Position numbers and translations under genes: made by a program
Shown here: positions 17,743 through 27,157 of the stretch, piece after piece
Position numbering within the stretch: the first letter of the stretch is position 1
Layout: every line of letters starts with the position of its first letter
Assembly: GCF_900188415.1 (NCBI RefSeq)
Contig: NZ_FZNV01000010.1
Span: 39,178 to 103,177 of the forward strand
Length of the DNA: 64,000 bases
Source: Maribacter sedimenticola
GTDB taxonomy: Bacteria; Bacteroidota; Bacteroidia; Flavobacteriales; Flavobacteriaceae
Reading direction: 5' to 3'
The notes under the pieces: model-generated
Told to the model about the DNA's origin: nothing
What the model saw: the letters and a program-made list of their open reading frames with translations, nothing else
The model's database searches: none

Positions 17743-18470
17743 TACTGCTGCTGAACTTCCTTTAACCCAAATTCGCGTAAAGTACCATCATCTAGCTCAA
17801 CTTTGAGCTTACCACTTTTACTTACCCCTGTAATACTTCCGGATACCATATTCTTATCTTGGTCCATAAAATGGCTATGCTCCCCATTTTTAAATAAATT
17901 GGATTCATAGGATTTATAGAGCCTTTCTTCCATGTCAACCATAGGTTTTTTTAAATGCCGGTGTAAATGATCAACCAGAATGCCGAAAATGTTCTCCAAG
18001 TTCTGTTCGCTACCAAAAATATTGATCAAAGAAGAAGCATTTGGGGCATAATTAAAGGCCACTTGGTTCACATTTAGTCCAAAACCAATGATACTCCTTT
18101 TTATTTTACTGCCAGCCAGCATATTCTCTATTAAAATACCACCAATTTTTGAATTACCTGACAGAATGTCGTTAGGCCATTTTACACTTAAGTTTGGCAC
18201 TCCCAATGTCTGCAAAGCCTCTAAAATTGCTAGTGAAACCGAAATACTAAGTACAAACATTTTATCCACAGGAATAGCTAAATCTTTTTTTAAAATACTG
18301 ATTGCTAGATTTTTACCTTCTTCAAACTCCCATTTACTATTTAATTGTCCCCTACCTGCCGTTTGATTTTTCGTCATTACAACCGTAAAATCATTTAAAT
18401 TGGTCTGGGTCGATAATTCTTTCAAATAAGTATTTGTAGAGGCCGTGGCATCAAGTTTGATTATTTGCAT
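17739..18470 (-). CDS. birA: biotin--[acetyl-CoA-carboxylase] ligase
   Basis: It attaches biotin to carboxylase carrier domains through biotinyl-AMP. The 243 residues contain only the catalytic and C-terminal domains; there is no N-terminal helix-turn-helix, so it is not a repressor. Motifs are TASTNTYLKE, the biotin-binding loop TAGRGQLNSKWEF (usually GRGRxGxxW; the second glycine is replaced by Asn here), VKWPNDILSGNSKIGGILIE, and IGFGLNVNQ. The C-terminal SH3-like part has GSITGVSKSGKLKVEL. It is read leftward, convergent with the pyrE pair. Confidence 0.93.
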   Translation of the reverse strand: MQIIKLDATASTNTYLKELSTQTNLNDFTVVMTKNQTAGRGQLNSKWEFEEGKNLAISILKKDLAIPVDKMFVLSISVSLAILEALQTLGVPNLSVKWPNDILSGNSKIGGILIENMLAGSKIKRSIIGFGLNVNQVAFNYAPNASSLINIFGSEQNLENIFGILVDHLHRHLKKPMVDMEERLYKSYESNLFKNGEHSHFMDQDKNMVSGSITGVSKSGKLKVELDDGTLREFGLKEVQQQY

Positions 18471-18536
18471 TTGCGGTACATATTGTTATTCTTTAATGTA
18501 TTGTTAAAAACTAGACCTAAAAGAACAAAAAAATAA

Positions 18537-18544
18537 TAACTTTG
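18537..18544 (+). promoter_or_regulatory. candidate -7 element for rsfS-ftsH cluster
   Basis: TAACTTTG matches TAnnTTTG perfectly and lies 19 bases before the rsfS ATG. A TTG at 18501-18503 is too far upstream to be a regular -33 element, so only the -7 part is supported. Confidence 0.45.
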
Positions 18545-18563
18545 TAAAAATTAAAATTTTTGA

Positions 18564-18941
18564 ATGCAGGAAAGAAAAGCTAGCGTAGATGAGTTAATTG
18601 CATTAATTATACAAGGAGTTGACGAAGTAAAAGGACACAATATAAATCTATTGGATTTAAGAGAAATTGAAAATACCGTTTGTGATTACTTCATAATTTG
18701 TAACGGTACATCCAATACGCATGTAAATGCGATCGTAGGATCAATCCAAAAAACAGTAAGCAAAGCAATTCAAGATAAACCTTGGCATGTAGAAGGCGAG
18801 GATAATGCCGAGTGGGTACTAATGGACTATGTAAACGTCGTAGTTCATGTATTCCAAAAGCAAGTTCGTGAATATTACGATATAGAAGGCCTATGGGGTG
18901 ACGCAAAGTTCACGGTCATAGATAGCAGCGTTAATCAATAA
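18564..18941 (+). CDS. rsfS: ribosome silencing factor RsfS
   Basis: It binds ribosomal protein uL14 on the 50S subunit and blocks subunit joining when nutrients are short (family knowledge). The 125-residue protein shows the RsfS/Iojap pattern: ENTVCDYFIICNGTSNTHVNAI, WHVEGEDNAEWVLMDYVNVVVHVF and the C-terminal REYYDIEGLWGDA. It is the first gene of the rsfS-ftsH-LUD-cdsA-psd-ACBP run and is followed by ftsH after nine bases. Confidence 0.95.
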   Translation: MQERKASVDELIALIIQGVDEVKGHNINLLDLREIENTVCDYFIICNGTSNTHVNAIVGSIQKTVSKAIQDKPWHVEGEDNAEWVLMDYVNVVVHVFQKQVREYYDIEGLWGDAKFTVIDSSVNQ

Positions 18942-18950
18942 AAAATTAAA

Positions 18951-20954
18951 ATGGCAAAAGAAAACAAAACAAATCCAAAAAAACCAAAATTTAGCTCTTG
19001 GTGGATTTATGGATTGGTAGCAGTATTACTTATAGGCTTTCAACTATTTAGTAGTGATGATTTGGCAAGTACCAATAAGACAACTACCTCAGAACTTCAA
19101 GAATATTTACGGAACGGGGATGTCAAGAAAATTCTGATTATCACAAACACCAACCAGGCAAAGGTGTTTTTGACCGATGAGGCAATTGCAAAAGATGTCC
19201 ATAAGGACGTTAACGAAAAGTCGTTTTTGCCCACATCTGACAATGTACCCCAATACACGTTAGATTATGGTGATCTTCAAATATTCCAGAATGAAATTAC
19301 CGATATTAAAAAGGAGAACAATTTAGATACCATCATAGAATTTGGAAAGGAATCAACGGCCATTATAGATTTCTTACTGTCCTTGTTGCCTTTTGTACTT
19401 ATCATTGGTATATGGATTTATTTGATGCGTAGAATGTCCGGCGGTGGCGGTGGAGGCGCAGGAGGTCAAATTTTCAACATTGGAAAATCAAAGGCTAAAC
19501 TGTTCGATGAAAAGACAGATACAAGAACATCGTTCAAGGATGTTGCCGGTTTAGAAGGCGCAAAGGAAGAAGTTGAGGAGATTGTTGAGTTCCTAAGAAA
19601 TCCGGACAAGTATACCTCCTTAGGTGGTAAAATACCTAAAGGTGCATTATTGGTAGGCCCTCCAGGTACCGGTAAGACATTATTGGCAAAAGCGGTTGCC
19701 GGAGAAGCCAAAGTTCCTTTCTTCTCGTTATCTGGTTCAGATTTCGTAGAAATGTTCGTTGGTGTAGGTGCATCTAGGGTACGTGACCTTTTCAAACAAG
19801 CAAAAGATAAATCGCCTGCTATCATATTCATTGATGAAATTGATGCCATAGGTAGAGCAAGGGGTAAAAATAACTTCACGGGGTCTAACGATGAGCGTGA
19901 AAATACCCTTAATCAGTTATTAACGGAAATGGATGGTTTTGGCACCAATACTAACGTAATTGTATTAGCCGCCACCAACCGTGCCGATGTATTGGATAAA
20001 GCATTGATGCGTGCCGGTAGATTTGACCGTCAAATATATGTTGACCTACCAGATATTCGTGAGCGTAAGGAAATTTTTGAAGTTCACCTAAGACCCATTA
20101 AAACCTTGGAAACGTTAGATTTGGACTTTTTGGCTAGACAAACCCCAGGATTTTCTGGAGCGGATATTGCCAATGTTTGTAATGAAGCAGCATTAATTGC
20201 AGCAAGAAACGAGAAAAAAGCAGTTGACAAGCAAGATTTCCTTGATGCGGTAGATAGAATCGTTGGTGGGCTTGAAAAGAAAAATAAGATTATAACTCCA
20301 GGAGAAAAAGAAACCATAGCTTACCATGAAGCCGGTCATGCCACTACGAGTTGGATGCTGGAACATGCCGCTCCATTGGTCAAGGTAACCATTGTACCAA
20401 GAGGCCAATCTTTGGGTGCCGCATGGTACTTGCCAGAAGAGCGTTTAATCGTAAGACCTGAGCAAATGTTAGATGAAATGTGTGCTACTATGGGTGGTAG
20501 GGCTGCAGAAAAAGTCATCTTTAACAAAATATCTACCGGTGCGTTAAGTGATTTGGAAAAGGTAACCAAACAAGCTAGGGCCATGGTTACCATTTACGGA
20601 CTTAATGACGAAATAGGAAATATAACCTATTACGATTCTTCAGGTCAAGACTCTTACGGATTCTCCAAACCATATAGTGAGGACACTGCTAGAAAAATAG
20701 ACGCTGAAATCTCTAAGATCATAGAAGAACAATATCAAAGAGCCATAAAAGTCCTAACGGAAAATAAGGATAAACTTACCACTTTGGCAGAAAGATTATT
20801 GGAGAAAGAAGTTATCTTTAAGGAAGATTTGGAAAAAATCTTTGGCAAACGAAATTTCGAAAAAGATATCTTAGCTTTAGAAAACGAAAAAAAACTGAAC
20901 GAAGAGAAAGATTCTACGGAAATAGAAGATCAGGAAATTACAGAGAATAACTAA
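18951..20954 (+). CDS. ftsH: ATP-dependent zinc metalloprotease FtsH
   Basis: A hexameric membrane protease that unfolds and degrades membrane and regulatory proteins. 667 residues: first membrane helix about 17-33, an extracytoplasmic domain, second helix about 140-160 followed by a Gly-rich linker. The AAA domain has Walker A GPPGTGKT, Walker [13 protein letters not shown], and the SRH ending in [10 protein letters not shown]. The zinc site is HEAGH (459-463). The acidic tail ([19 protein letters not shown]) is typical of Bacteroidota members. It sits in the conserved cluster downstream of rsfS. Confidence 0.97.
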   Translation: MAKENKTNPKKPKFSSWWIYGLVAVLLIGFQLFSSDDLASTNKTTTSELQEYLRNGDVKKILIITNTNQAKVFLTDEAIAKDVHKDVNEKSFLPTSDNVPQYTLDYGDLQIFQNEITDIKKENNLDTIIEFGKESTAIIDFLLSLLPFVLIIGIWIYLMRRMSGGGGGGAGGQIFNIGKSKAKLFDEKTDTRTSFKDVAGLEGAKEEVEEIVEFLRNPDKYTSLGGKIPKGALLVGPPGTGKTLLAKAVAGEAKVPFFSLSGSDFVEMFVGVGASRVRDLFKQAKDKSPAIIFIDEIDAIGRARGKNNFTGSNDERENTLNQLLTEMDGFGTNTNVIVLAATNRADVLDKALMRAGRFDRQIYVDLPDIRERKEIFEVHLRPIKTLETLDLDFLARQTPGFSGADIANVCNEAALIAARNEKKAVDKQDFLDAVDRIVGGLEKKNKIITPGEKETIAYHEAGHATTSWMLEHAAPLVKVTIVPRGQSLGAAWYLPEERLIVRPEQMLDEMCATMGGRAAEKVIFNKISTGALSDLEKVTKQARAMVTIYGLNDEIGNITYYDSSGQDSYGFSKPYSEDTARKIDAEISKIIEEQYQRAIKVLTENKDKLTTLAERLLEKEVIFKEDLEKIFGKRNFEKDILALENEKKLNEEKDSTEIEDQEITENN

Positions 20955-20994
20955 TATTGCATTAATTTAACCGGCAATTGTTATAACAGAATAA

Positions 20995-21606
20995 ATGGGG
21001 ATTTTAGATATGTTATTTGGTGGGGGTAAAAAGAAAGTTTCTAAAGAAACTGCTGAAACCCGTGGTGACCATATGCCAGACCTAAACATTCCCGTAGATG
21101 AAAAATTTACCATCCATTTTAAAAAAAATGGTGGTAAATTCATTTACTGTATCAATGATGCCGAAATTTCCAATGCCATACAGAATATTGTAATCGAGAA
21201 CAATTGGGAAAACGAGCCTTTTTATATTTTAAATAAAAGACTTGCCGAAAAATTCTCAAAGGAATCTATTTCCTACACCGATAATCCTAGGGATAGCGAG
21301 GTGTTTTTCACTACATGCGAACATCTAATCGCCCAAAATGGCAGCATTTTGGTATGCTCCAACCAGTTATTGGAAAAAAAGGTAAATGAACTTCCAAGTA
21401 ACGTTGTGGTTTTTGCAACCACAAGTCAATTGGTGGAATCTATAGGCGAAGGTCTAAAAACGATCAAGAAAAAATACGGACAAAAAATACCGGCCAATAT
21501 TACAACATTAAAACACTTTAAGGCTACCGCAGAAAATTCAGATGATTTCCTAACCTATGGTAGTAGCACTAAAAATCTTTATCTTTTACTTCTGGAAGAT
21601 TTATAG
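20995..21606 (+). CDS. LUD domain (LutC/YkgG-like) protein
   Basis: 203 residues that resemble the LUD fold of lactate-utilisation protein LutC: EVFFTTCEHLIAQNGSILV in the centre, then VVFATTSQLVESIGEGLKTIKKKYG and a C-terminal TTLKHF. The N-terminal 25 residues, with FGGGKKKVSKETAE, are linker-like. No iron-sulfur partner (LutA/LutB) is nearby. The position between ftsH and cdsA is conserved in Flavobacteriaceae as far as I recall, so a link to lactate is not supported by context. Function unknown. Confidence 0.75.
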   Translation: MGILDMLFGGGKKKVSKETAETRGDHMPDLNIPVDEKFTIHFKKNGGKFIYCINDAEISNAIQNIVIENNWENEPFYILNKRLAEKFSKESISYTDNPRDSEVFFTTCEHLIAQNGSILVCSNQLLEKKVNELPSNVVVFATTSQLVESIGEGLKTIKKKYGQKIPANITTLKHFKATAENSDDFLTYGSSTKNLYLLLLEDL

Positions 21607-21607
21607 T

Positions 21608-22411
21608 ATGAAGGAAATTTTACGAAGGTCATTAACAGGGGCGGTTTATATCATCCTATTGCTATCTGCAGTTTTTCTGAGTTCAGATGCTTTTGATTTT
21701 TTGTTCATGACCTTTGGCCTAGCATGTCTTTACGAATATAAAAAGCTGGTAGGATTAAAAGGCTATCATATTTTTGCTGCTTATTTGGCTCTTTGGTGGG
21801 CGTTTATTTATTTGGTAAAAGACCATCAAGTAATCAATATATTAATGGTAATTACAATTGCTGTTGATTTATACCTGCTCTATAATCTATTTTCCAAAAA
21901 GGAAATAAAGTATACCAAGTTTTTAAAATTCATAATTGGCCTGTTCTATATAGGAGGAGGTTGTATTTTTTTAACTATGATTCCTTACAAGAATGATGCT
22001 TTTGCAAAATTATTGATTATGGGAATTTTTATATTAATTTGGGTAAACGATTCCTTTGCCTATCTAGTAGGGAAAAGCATTGGCAGAACTAAATTGTTTC
22101 CATCGGTTTCGCCTAAGAAAACGGTTGAAGGTACGCTGGGCGGACTAATTTTTGCACTTGCCGCAGCGTATTTGATCGCTACACAGGAACAGTTGATAAG
22201 TCCTATACAATGGATGATTATGGCTACGGTAATCGTTGTAGCCGGTAGTATAGGGGATTTAATAGAATCTAAATTTAAAAGAGCGGCAGGAGTTAAGGAC
22301 AGTGGTGCAATTTTACCCGGTCATGGTGGAATGTTAGACCGTTTGGATAGTCTTGTATTTGCTGCACCTTTTGCCTATTTAACGTTAAATATTTTTAGTT
22401 ATGTTTCATAG
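21608..22411 (+). CDS. cdsA: phosphatidate cytidylyltransferase
   Basis: It makes CDP-diacylglycerol from CTP and phosphatidate in the inner membrane. I start it at the ATG at 21608 (MKEILRRSLTGAVYI, 267 residues), one base after the LUD stop, because the longer frame overlaps that gene. About seven to eight hydrophobic helices are visible. The family signature is SPKKTVEGTLGG, then GDLIESKFKRAAGVKDSG and LPGHGGMLDRLDS. The next gene, psd, starts 11 bases inside it, so the products of the same pathway are coupled. Confidence 0.94.
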   Translation: MKEILRRSLTGAVYIILLLSAVFLSSDAFDFLFMTFGLACLYEYKKLVGLKGYHIFAAYLALWWAFIYLVKDHQVINILMVITIAVDLYLLYNLFSKKEIKYTKFLKFIIGLFYIGGGCIFLTMIPYKNDAFAKLLIMGIFILIWVNDSFAYLVGKSIGRTKLFPSVSPKKTVEGTLGGLIFALAAAYLIATQEQLISPIQWMIMATVIVVAGSIGDLIESKFKRAAGVKDSGAILPGHGGMLDRLDSLVFAAPFAYLTLNIFSYVS

Positions 22412-23084
22412 AGAGGGACAAAAAATTATATTGTTTTCTTTTTGCCTGGTTGGTATAAGTGTCATTTTAGCACACTATTTCATAGACATCTCATGGTTAA
22501 AACTTACCGTTCAGTTACTTGGATTGGTAGCCATGGTTGCTATTTTGCAGTTTTTTAGAAACCCAAAAAGACTTGCCATTAAAAACTTTGATGAAATCCT
22601 TTCTCCTGTAGATGGTAAGGTTGTAGTCATTGAGGAAGTTTTTGAAAAGGAATATTTTAAGGAAAAAAGAAGGCAGGTATCTATTTTTATGTCCCCCACC
22701 AATGTACATGTAACCCGTTACCCCGCAAGTGGCACCATATCTTTCTCCAAGTACCACCCAGGGAAATATCTATTAGCCTGGCACCCAAAGGCCAGCGAGG
22801 AAAACGAACGTACGACAGTAGTAATTAAAACCCCTAAGTTTGGTGAAATCCTTTACCGCCAAATAGCAGGTGCCATGGCAAGGCGCATTGTAAATTATGC
22901 TGAAAAAGGAGAAAGTGTACAACAGGGAGACGATTCCGGTTTTATAAAATTTGGTTCTAGGGTAGACTTGTTCTTACCTTTAGATAGTCAAATTAATGTA
23001 AAATTGAATCAAAAAGTAAAAGGAGCGCAAACTTGCATTGCCACTTTTGTTGACCCAAATGAAAAAGAAGAAATCACTTATTGA
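22401..23084 (+). CDS. psd: phosphatidylserine decarboxylase proenzyme
   Basis: It makes phosphatidylethanolamine in the membrane. A 227-residue short-type (PSD-A/archaetidylserine-decarboxylase-like) protein: two hydrophobic segments (about 10-27 and 32-48), FRNPKR, SPVDGKVVVIEE, FMSPTNVHVTRYPASG with the conserved His, and the cleavage site KFGSRVD, where the Ser becomes the pyruvoyl group. It is coupled with cdsA upstream and overlaps the ACBP gene downstream. The phosphatidylserine synthase gene is not in the window. Confidence 0.94.
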   Translation: MFHREGQKIILFSFCLVGISVILAHYFIDISWLKLTVQLLGLVAMVAILQFFRNPKRLAIKNFDEILSPVDGKVVVIEEVFEKEYFKEKRRQVSIFMSPTNVHVTRYPASGTISFSKYHPGKYLLAWHPKASEENERTTVVIKTPKFGEILYRQIAGAMARRIVNYAEKGESVQQGDDSGFIKFGSRVDLFLPLDSQINVKLNQKVKGAQTCIATFVDPNEKEEITY

Positions 23085-23316
23085 GTTTGAAAAGGCCGTA
23101 GCCTATGTCAATAGTTTTACAGAGCCTATTCCTGCCGATGTTCTTCTAAAGCTATACGCCTACTACAAAATTGCAAATTCCAATTTTGACAACCCTGGCA
23201 GCAAAACCCCTTTAATCAATGCATTTAAGGCAAATGCACTTTTTCAGGCTAAAAATTTAAGTAAAAAGGAAGCCATGAAATCCTATATAGCCTTAGTGGA
23301 GAAAGAGTTGAAATAA
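23059..23316 (+). CDS. acyl-CoA-binding protein
   Basis: An 85-residue four-helix protein that binds long-chain acyl-CoA. I use the ATG at 23059 (MKKKKSLIEFEKAVAYVN). Typical ACBP features are FEKAVAYVNSF, the LLKLYAYYKIAN segment (family: LYxxYKQAT), and KNLSKKEAMKSYIALVEKE in the last helix. The gene overlaps the end of psd by 26 bases, which fits a role in the same lipid pathway. Bacterial ACBPs are not common outside some phyla, but this position is a familiar one in Flavobacteriaceae. Confidence 0.88.
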   Translation: MKKKKSLIEFEKAVAYVNSFTEPIPADVLLKLYAYYKIANSNFDNPGSKTPLINAFKANALFQAKNLSKKEAMKSYIALVEKELK

Positions 23317-23331
23317 GCCTAATATCATGGC

Positions 23332-24021
23332 TTATTCCCGCAATATAAACCCTTGGCCATGAATATTATCTATACTCAAACTATCATCCATCTCCAAATA
23401 TTTACGTAATCGTGTAATAAATACGTTCAAGCTTTTCTTGTTAAAGTAGTCGTTTGCACCCCATAATTTTATCAAAATATCCTTATGACTGCACAATTTA
23501 TTCTTTCTCAGCACCAAATAATGTAATAGTTCACTTTCTTTGGTGGTCAGGTGAAATATTTCATTCTTAAACATCAATTCTTGATTGATTACATTAAATG
23601 TATACCTGCCAATCTTAAAAATGGTGGCTTTTTCTCCAGCTGTGGTTCCTATGGACATCCTGGACAATAAATTTTCTATTCTAATGACCAGTTCTTCTTC
23701 ATCAATAGGTTTTTTCAAATAATCTACTGCGCCTATATAAAAACCTTTTAATACGTCTACTTTAAGAGAACGTGCGGTCAAAAATAAAAAAGGTAGCTCT
23801 GGAAAACGCTCTTTAATTTGTTCGGCAAGGGTAAAGCCATCCATACCTGGCATGGTAATATCCAATATTGCCAAATCATACTTTACGGTTTCCAAATTTT
23901 TAAGTGCACTTTCCCCATTAGTAAACCAACTTATTTCAAAATTTTTCATCCTAAGGTATTCCGATAATAAATACCCCAGATCTGTACTGTCCTCTACTAA
24001 GATTATATTATGTTTATTCAT
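23332..24021 (-). CDS. OmpR-family response regulator
   Basis: 229 residues: a receiver domain (acidic residues in ILVEDSTDLG, phosphoacceptor Asp54 in LAILDITMPGMDG, Lys in YLKKPIDEEE) and a C-terminal winged helix (about 135-228) with TTKESELLHYLVLRKN and LNVFITRLRKYLEMD. It is the DNA-binding half of the system with the kinase at 24014, which overlaps its start by eight bases. Its likely targets include the divergent outer-membrane gene, whose upstream region holds repeats. Confidence 0.94.
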   Translation of the reverse strand: MNKHNIILVEDSTDLGYLLSEYLRMKNFEISWFTNGESALKNLETVKYDLAILDITMPGMDGFTLAEQIKERFPELPFLFLTARSLKVDVLKGFYIGAVDYLKKPIDEEELVIRIENLLSRMSIGTTAGEKATIFKIGRYTFNVINQELMFKNEIFHLTTKESELLHYLVLRKNKLCSHKDILIKLWGANDYFNKKSLNVFITRLRKYLEMDDSLSIDNIHGQGFILRE

Positions 24022-25285
24022 TGCACAGGGGTATTAAAAGAGATATTTGAGTTCCCTTGCCAACCGCACTTTTCACTTCAACTTTTCCTTTATGTTTTTC
24101 CACAATATTCCTAACGTAACTTAATCCAAGTCCGTAACCTTTTACCATAGTGCGCTCATTGCCCGTAACCCTATAATACTTTAAAAATATCTTTTTCTGA
24201 TCATTTAAGGATATTCCTTGACCGTTATCCGCTATCTCAATGACCAACCAATTATCCTTTTTAAAAGCGTTGAGTTGAATGACCGGGCTTTCCGCATATT
24301 TCTTTGCATTGTCCAAGATATTGTTAATCGCATTTTCTAAATGAAAAACTTCAGTTCTCAATATAAATTCCCCTTCATGTATCTGATAGCTAAAGGTTGC
24401 CTTTTCAATGGTCACCAATGTGGCAAATTCTTTGCACAAATTGAGCAAATAAGGTCTAAAATCAACTTTTTGAAACTTTAAAACCCTCTTTTCGGACTCT
24501 AAACTACCTAGCTCCAAAACTTTGTCAATATGTACAGATAGTCTTTTTACCTGCTGCCTGATCATTTCTAAAATTGGTTTTTGATTTGACAGGGCGGTTT
24601 CATCCAAAATTTTAGTGGCCAAACCAATTGAAAATACAGGTGTTTTTAATTCATGGGTTAAATTATTAATAAATTCATTGGTCGTGGTAATTACACGCCG
24701 TTGCCAATAAAATGTTCGCAACACCCAGACTACTGCAATACAAATACCTAAAATGAATAGGATACTCGGTAAGGTAAAACCATTTAACTTGGATAAAAAA
24801 TACCCGTTCAAGTTCCTAAAATGCAATTCTAGCACTAGTCTTTTTCCAAGAAGTTGAGATAAATATCCGGTAAGCTCAATAGGATAAGACTCCACATTGT
24901 CCTTAACTTTAAATTGTTTGGGCGATTGAAGATAAAATGCAGAATCCTTGGTGTGAAGGGTATAACTAAAGTCTGAATCAATCCCATTATTAACCAATTT
25001 TTCCGTGATATAATCATTTAAGAAAAAACTTGAGGCATCCTGTATACTATCTACGCTCATGGTAAAATATGCAGTATCCTTTTTAAGGGCACTGCCCAAT
25101 AAAAAGGTGAGCTGGTTTTTGGATTGTAATCCTAAGGAAACATCACTACTTACTTTACCTAGATTAGTGTTGAACTGGAGTTTTGCCAGATTAAGACCAA
25201 TCTTTAAATATTGGTATTGTATAATGGCCAATCCAAACAAGGAAATAAATAAAAGGGCTACATACAGGTTTCTCTTCTTCCACAT
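24014..25285 (-). CDS. membrane sensor histidine kinase
   Basis: 423 residues with two membrane helices (about 8-26 and 171-190) that bracket a 140-residue extracytoplasmic sensor without a known fold. The dimerisation and phosphoacceptor box is NNLTHELKTPVFSI with His211. The ATP-binding domain has the N box NAINNILDNAKKYAE, IADNGQGI, and YGLGLSYVRNIVEKHKGK. It forms one operon with the response regulator. There is no HAMP domain between helix 2 and the H box. The signal is unknown. Confidence 0.93.
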   Translation of the reverse strand: MWKKRNLYVALLFISLFGLAIIQYQYLKIGLNLAKLQFNTNLGKVSSDVSLGLQSKNQLTFLLGSALKKDTAYFTMSVDSIQDASSFFLNDYITEKLVNNGIDSDFSYTLHTKDSAFYLQSPKQFKVKDNVESYPIELTGYLSQLLGKRLVLELHFRNLNGYFLSKLNGFTLPSILFILGICIAVVWVLRTFYWQRRVITTTNEFINNLTHELKTPVFSIGLATKILDETALSNQKPILEMIRQQVKRLSVHIDKVLELGSLESEKRVLKFQKVDFRPYLLNLCKEFATLVTIEKATFSYQIHEGEFILRTEVFHLENAINNILDNAKKYAESPVIQLNAFKKDNWLVIEIADNGQGISLNDQKKIFLKYYRVTGNERTMVKGYGLGLSYVRNIVEKHKGKVEVKSAVGKGTQISLLIPLCNE

Positions 25286-25330
25286 AATCCTTAAAGAAAC
25301 TCAATTAGTTCTTAATATTAAACAAACTTA

Positions 25331-25362
25331 AACTTTCATTAAGTGCATTAACTTTTCATTAA
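25331..25362. promoter_or_regulatory. direct repeats upstream of two-component locus
   Basis: AACTTTCATTAA (25331-25342) and AACTTTTCATTAA (25350-25362) are direct repeats whose starts are 19 bases apart, about two helical turns. OmpR-family regulators usually bind direct repeats, so this may be the autoregulatory site of the system encoded to the left. This is inference from pattern only. Confidence 0.4.
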
Positions 25363-25431
25363 TCTTTTTTGCACATTGGTTAACCCCAAAATTAGGTGAT
25401 AGTATTAATTTGGCCGTGAGTTAATTAATTA

Positions 25432-25450
25432 AACTTAAGTCACTTAAGTT
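25432..25450. promoter_or_regulatory. perfect 9-bp inverted repeat, candidate operator
   Basis: AACTTAAGT-C-ACTTAAGTT is a perfect inverted repeat around one central base. It lies between the divergent kinase and outer-membrane genes, 79 bases before the latter's start codon. The position and symmetry suggest a site for a dimeric regulator; there is no T-run, so it is not a terminator. Confidence 0.5.
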
Positions 25451-25528
25451 ATTTCAAATCATATTATGGTCATCTTCTTAATTTTAGGAGTTGACCATTT
25501 TCTATCAACCGACCAAACCAACAATATT

Positions 25529-26662
25529 ATGAACCGCAAACAACTACCTTTATTGGTTATTTTTTTAATAACCGTATTAAATGTTAAGGCACAAGGCTGT
25601 GTTGCCATTCGCCACTTTTCCTCATGTGTAGGAAATAGCCTTGAAAACAACATTATAGGGAAAGGGGACTTTCAATTGGGTTTAAATTACAGATACTTTA
25701 AATCCTTTAGACATTTTAGGGGTACGGAGGAAGAACCGGATCGCGTAACGAATAATACAGAGGTGGTCAATTACTCCCATAGCACGGATTTCTTTTTAAC
25801 TTATGGTATAAACAAAAAATTATATACCAGTATTACCATACCTACCGTCTTTAATTCAAGATCATCTTTATATGAGCATGGACGCAATGAAAGAAATACG
25901 ACATTTTCAAGGGGACTTGGTGACATTCGTTTAGGTGTAGGACTTTGGCTATTGGACTTTGAAAAACATCCTGAAGGAAATATTGCAGTTGGTCTAGGCT
26001 TAAAACTACCTACCGGAAATTATAATGCTTCTGATATCTTTTACAATGTAGGTCCAAGTGGTGAGCCGCAGACCAGACCGGTTGACCAATCCATACAGCC
26101 TGGTGATGGCGGTCTAGGTTTTACCTTGGATGCGCAATTATACCAAAAATTATCCAATGGTATTTTTGGTTATGCCAGCGGTTTCTATCTTGTTAATCCT
26201 AGGGAAACCAATGGTATAAGAACCTTTAGGGAAACTTTAAATCCTATTCTTGAAAATGAGGCTATAATGGCGGTACCTGATCAATATTCCATAAGGACGG
26301 GATTAAGTTTTACCCTATCCCCTACGCTTTCAAGTTCTTTGGGCGCGCGTTATGACTGCGTACCTGTAAAAGATTTAATTGGTGGCAATGATGGTTTTAG
26401 GCGACCCGGCAATGTATTATCAATTGACCCCGGACTAGCATTGAACCAAGGTAATTTTTCCTTTAACCTAAATGTTCCTTTTGCCGTACGAAGAGACCGC
26501 CCACAAAGCATTACCGATCTACAAACAGAACAAGCTACCGGTTCTCCAAGACACGGAGATGCCGCTTTTGCCGATTACGTGATAAATTTTGGAGTTACAT
26601 ATAGAGTGTACAATACTAAAGTTAAAATTGACCAAGAATTACTTGATGAATTCAAGAAATAA
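25529..26662 (+). CDS. secreted outer-membrane beta-barrel protein
   Basis: I start it at the ATG at 25529 (MNRKQLPLLVIFLITVLNVKA, 377 residues) because it gives a clean signal peptide with A-Q-G cleavage. The mature part has alternating beta strands with aromatic ends (GDFQLGLNYRYF, TDFFLTYGINKKLYTSITI, GDIRLGVGLWLLDF, GNIAVGLGLKLPTG), like the outer-membrane transporter family related to the phenol-degradation MetA-pathway porins. A conserved Cys pair near the start (GCVAIRHFSSC) is unusual. It is the first gene of a probable pair with the DoxX-like gene (gap 17) and divergent from the two-component system that may control it. Substrate unknown. Confidence 0.75.
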   Translation: MNRKQLPLLVIFLITVLNVKAQGCVAIRHFSSCVGNSLENNIIGKGDFQLGLNYRYFKSFRHFRGTEEEPDRVTNNTEVVNYSHSTDFFLTYGINKKLYTSITIPTVFNSRSSLYEHGRNERNTTFSRGLGDIRLGVGLWLLDFEKHPEGNIAVGLGLKLPTGNYNASDIFYNVGPSGEPQTRPVDQSIQPGDGGLGFTLDAQLYQKLSNGIFGYASGFYLVNPRETNGIRTFRETLNPILENEAIMAVPDQYSIRTGLSFTLSPTLSSSLGARYDCVPVKDLIGGNDGFRRPGNVLSIDPGLALNQGNFSFNLNVPFAVRRDRPQSITDLQTEQATGSPRHGDAAFADYVINFGVTYRVYNTKVKIDQELLDEFKK

Positions 26663-26679
26663 CATGTTAGAGTAACGTT

Positions 26680-27138
26680 ATGACCTATAAATTAAACGTA
26701 CAGTTCAATAACAGAATTTTACCATCGACCATTGGTATAGTCTATCTTTTTTTTGGTCTTCTTAAATTTTTTCCCAATACCAGCCCAGCAGAAGACCTTG
26801 TAGAGGAAACGATAACCAATCTAACATACAACTTAGTTCCTGATCAAATGGGCTTATTACTCCTGGCGAGTTTTGAAACTTTTATAGGAATAGCATTCCT
26901 AGCAAATCTTAGAAATAAATATATCATCTATTCTGCTATAGCACATATAGTAATGACATTTACACCGGTATTTATTTTACCTGAACTTCTTTTTGGTAAA
27001 AATGAATTTACAATCACTTTATTAAGCCAATACATATTTAAGAACATAATTATTTTAGGAGCACTTTTATCTTTGACAAAAGAATTTAAAGTGGATAAGA
27101 AAAAGGGTTATAACCGACCAATTATAAAGACCTATTAA
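26680..27138 (+). CDS. DoxX-like membrane protein
   Basis: 152 residues with four hydrophobic helices: about 17-30 (GIVYLFFGLLKFFP), 57-75, 82-100 and 115-130. The first helix G-x-x-F-x-x-x-x-L-K-F-F-P is the usual DoxX/DUF417 start. Such proteins are quinone-related or of unknown role. It follows the outer-membrane gene after 17 bases, so both are probably regulated together. The hydrophilic C-terminus is basic (KVDKKKGYNRP). Confidence 0.65.
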   Translation: MTYKLNVQFNNRILPSTIGIVYLFFGLLKFFPNTSPAEDLVEETITNLTYNLVPDQMGLLLLASFETFIGIAFLANLRNKYIIYSAIAHIVMTFTPVFILPELLFGKNEFTITLLSQYIFKNIIILGALLSLTKEFKVDKKKGYNRPIIKTY

Positions 27139-27157
27139 ATATGACGTTTTAATCATA

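Noticed and set aside
25466..25528. Upstream start of the outer-membrane gene
   Set aside because: The extra 21 residues lie before a proper signal peptide, which starts at 25529.
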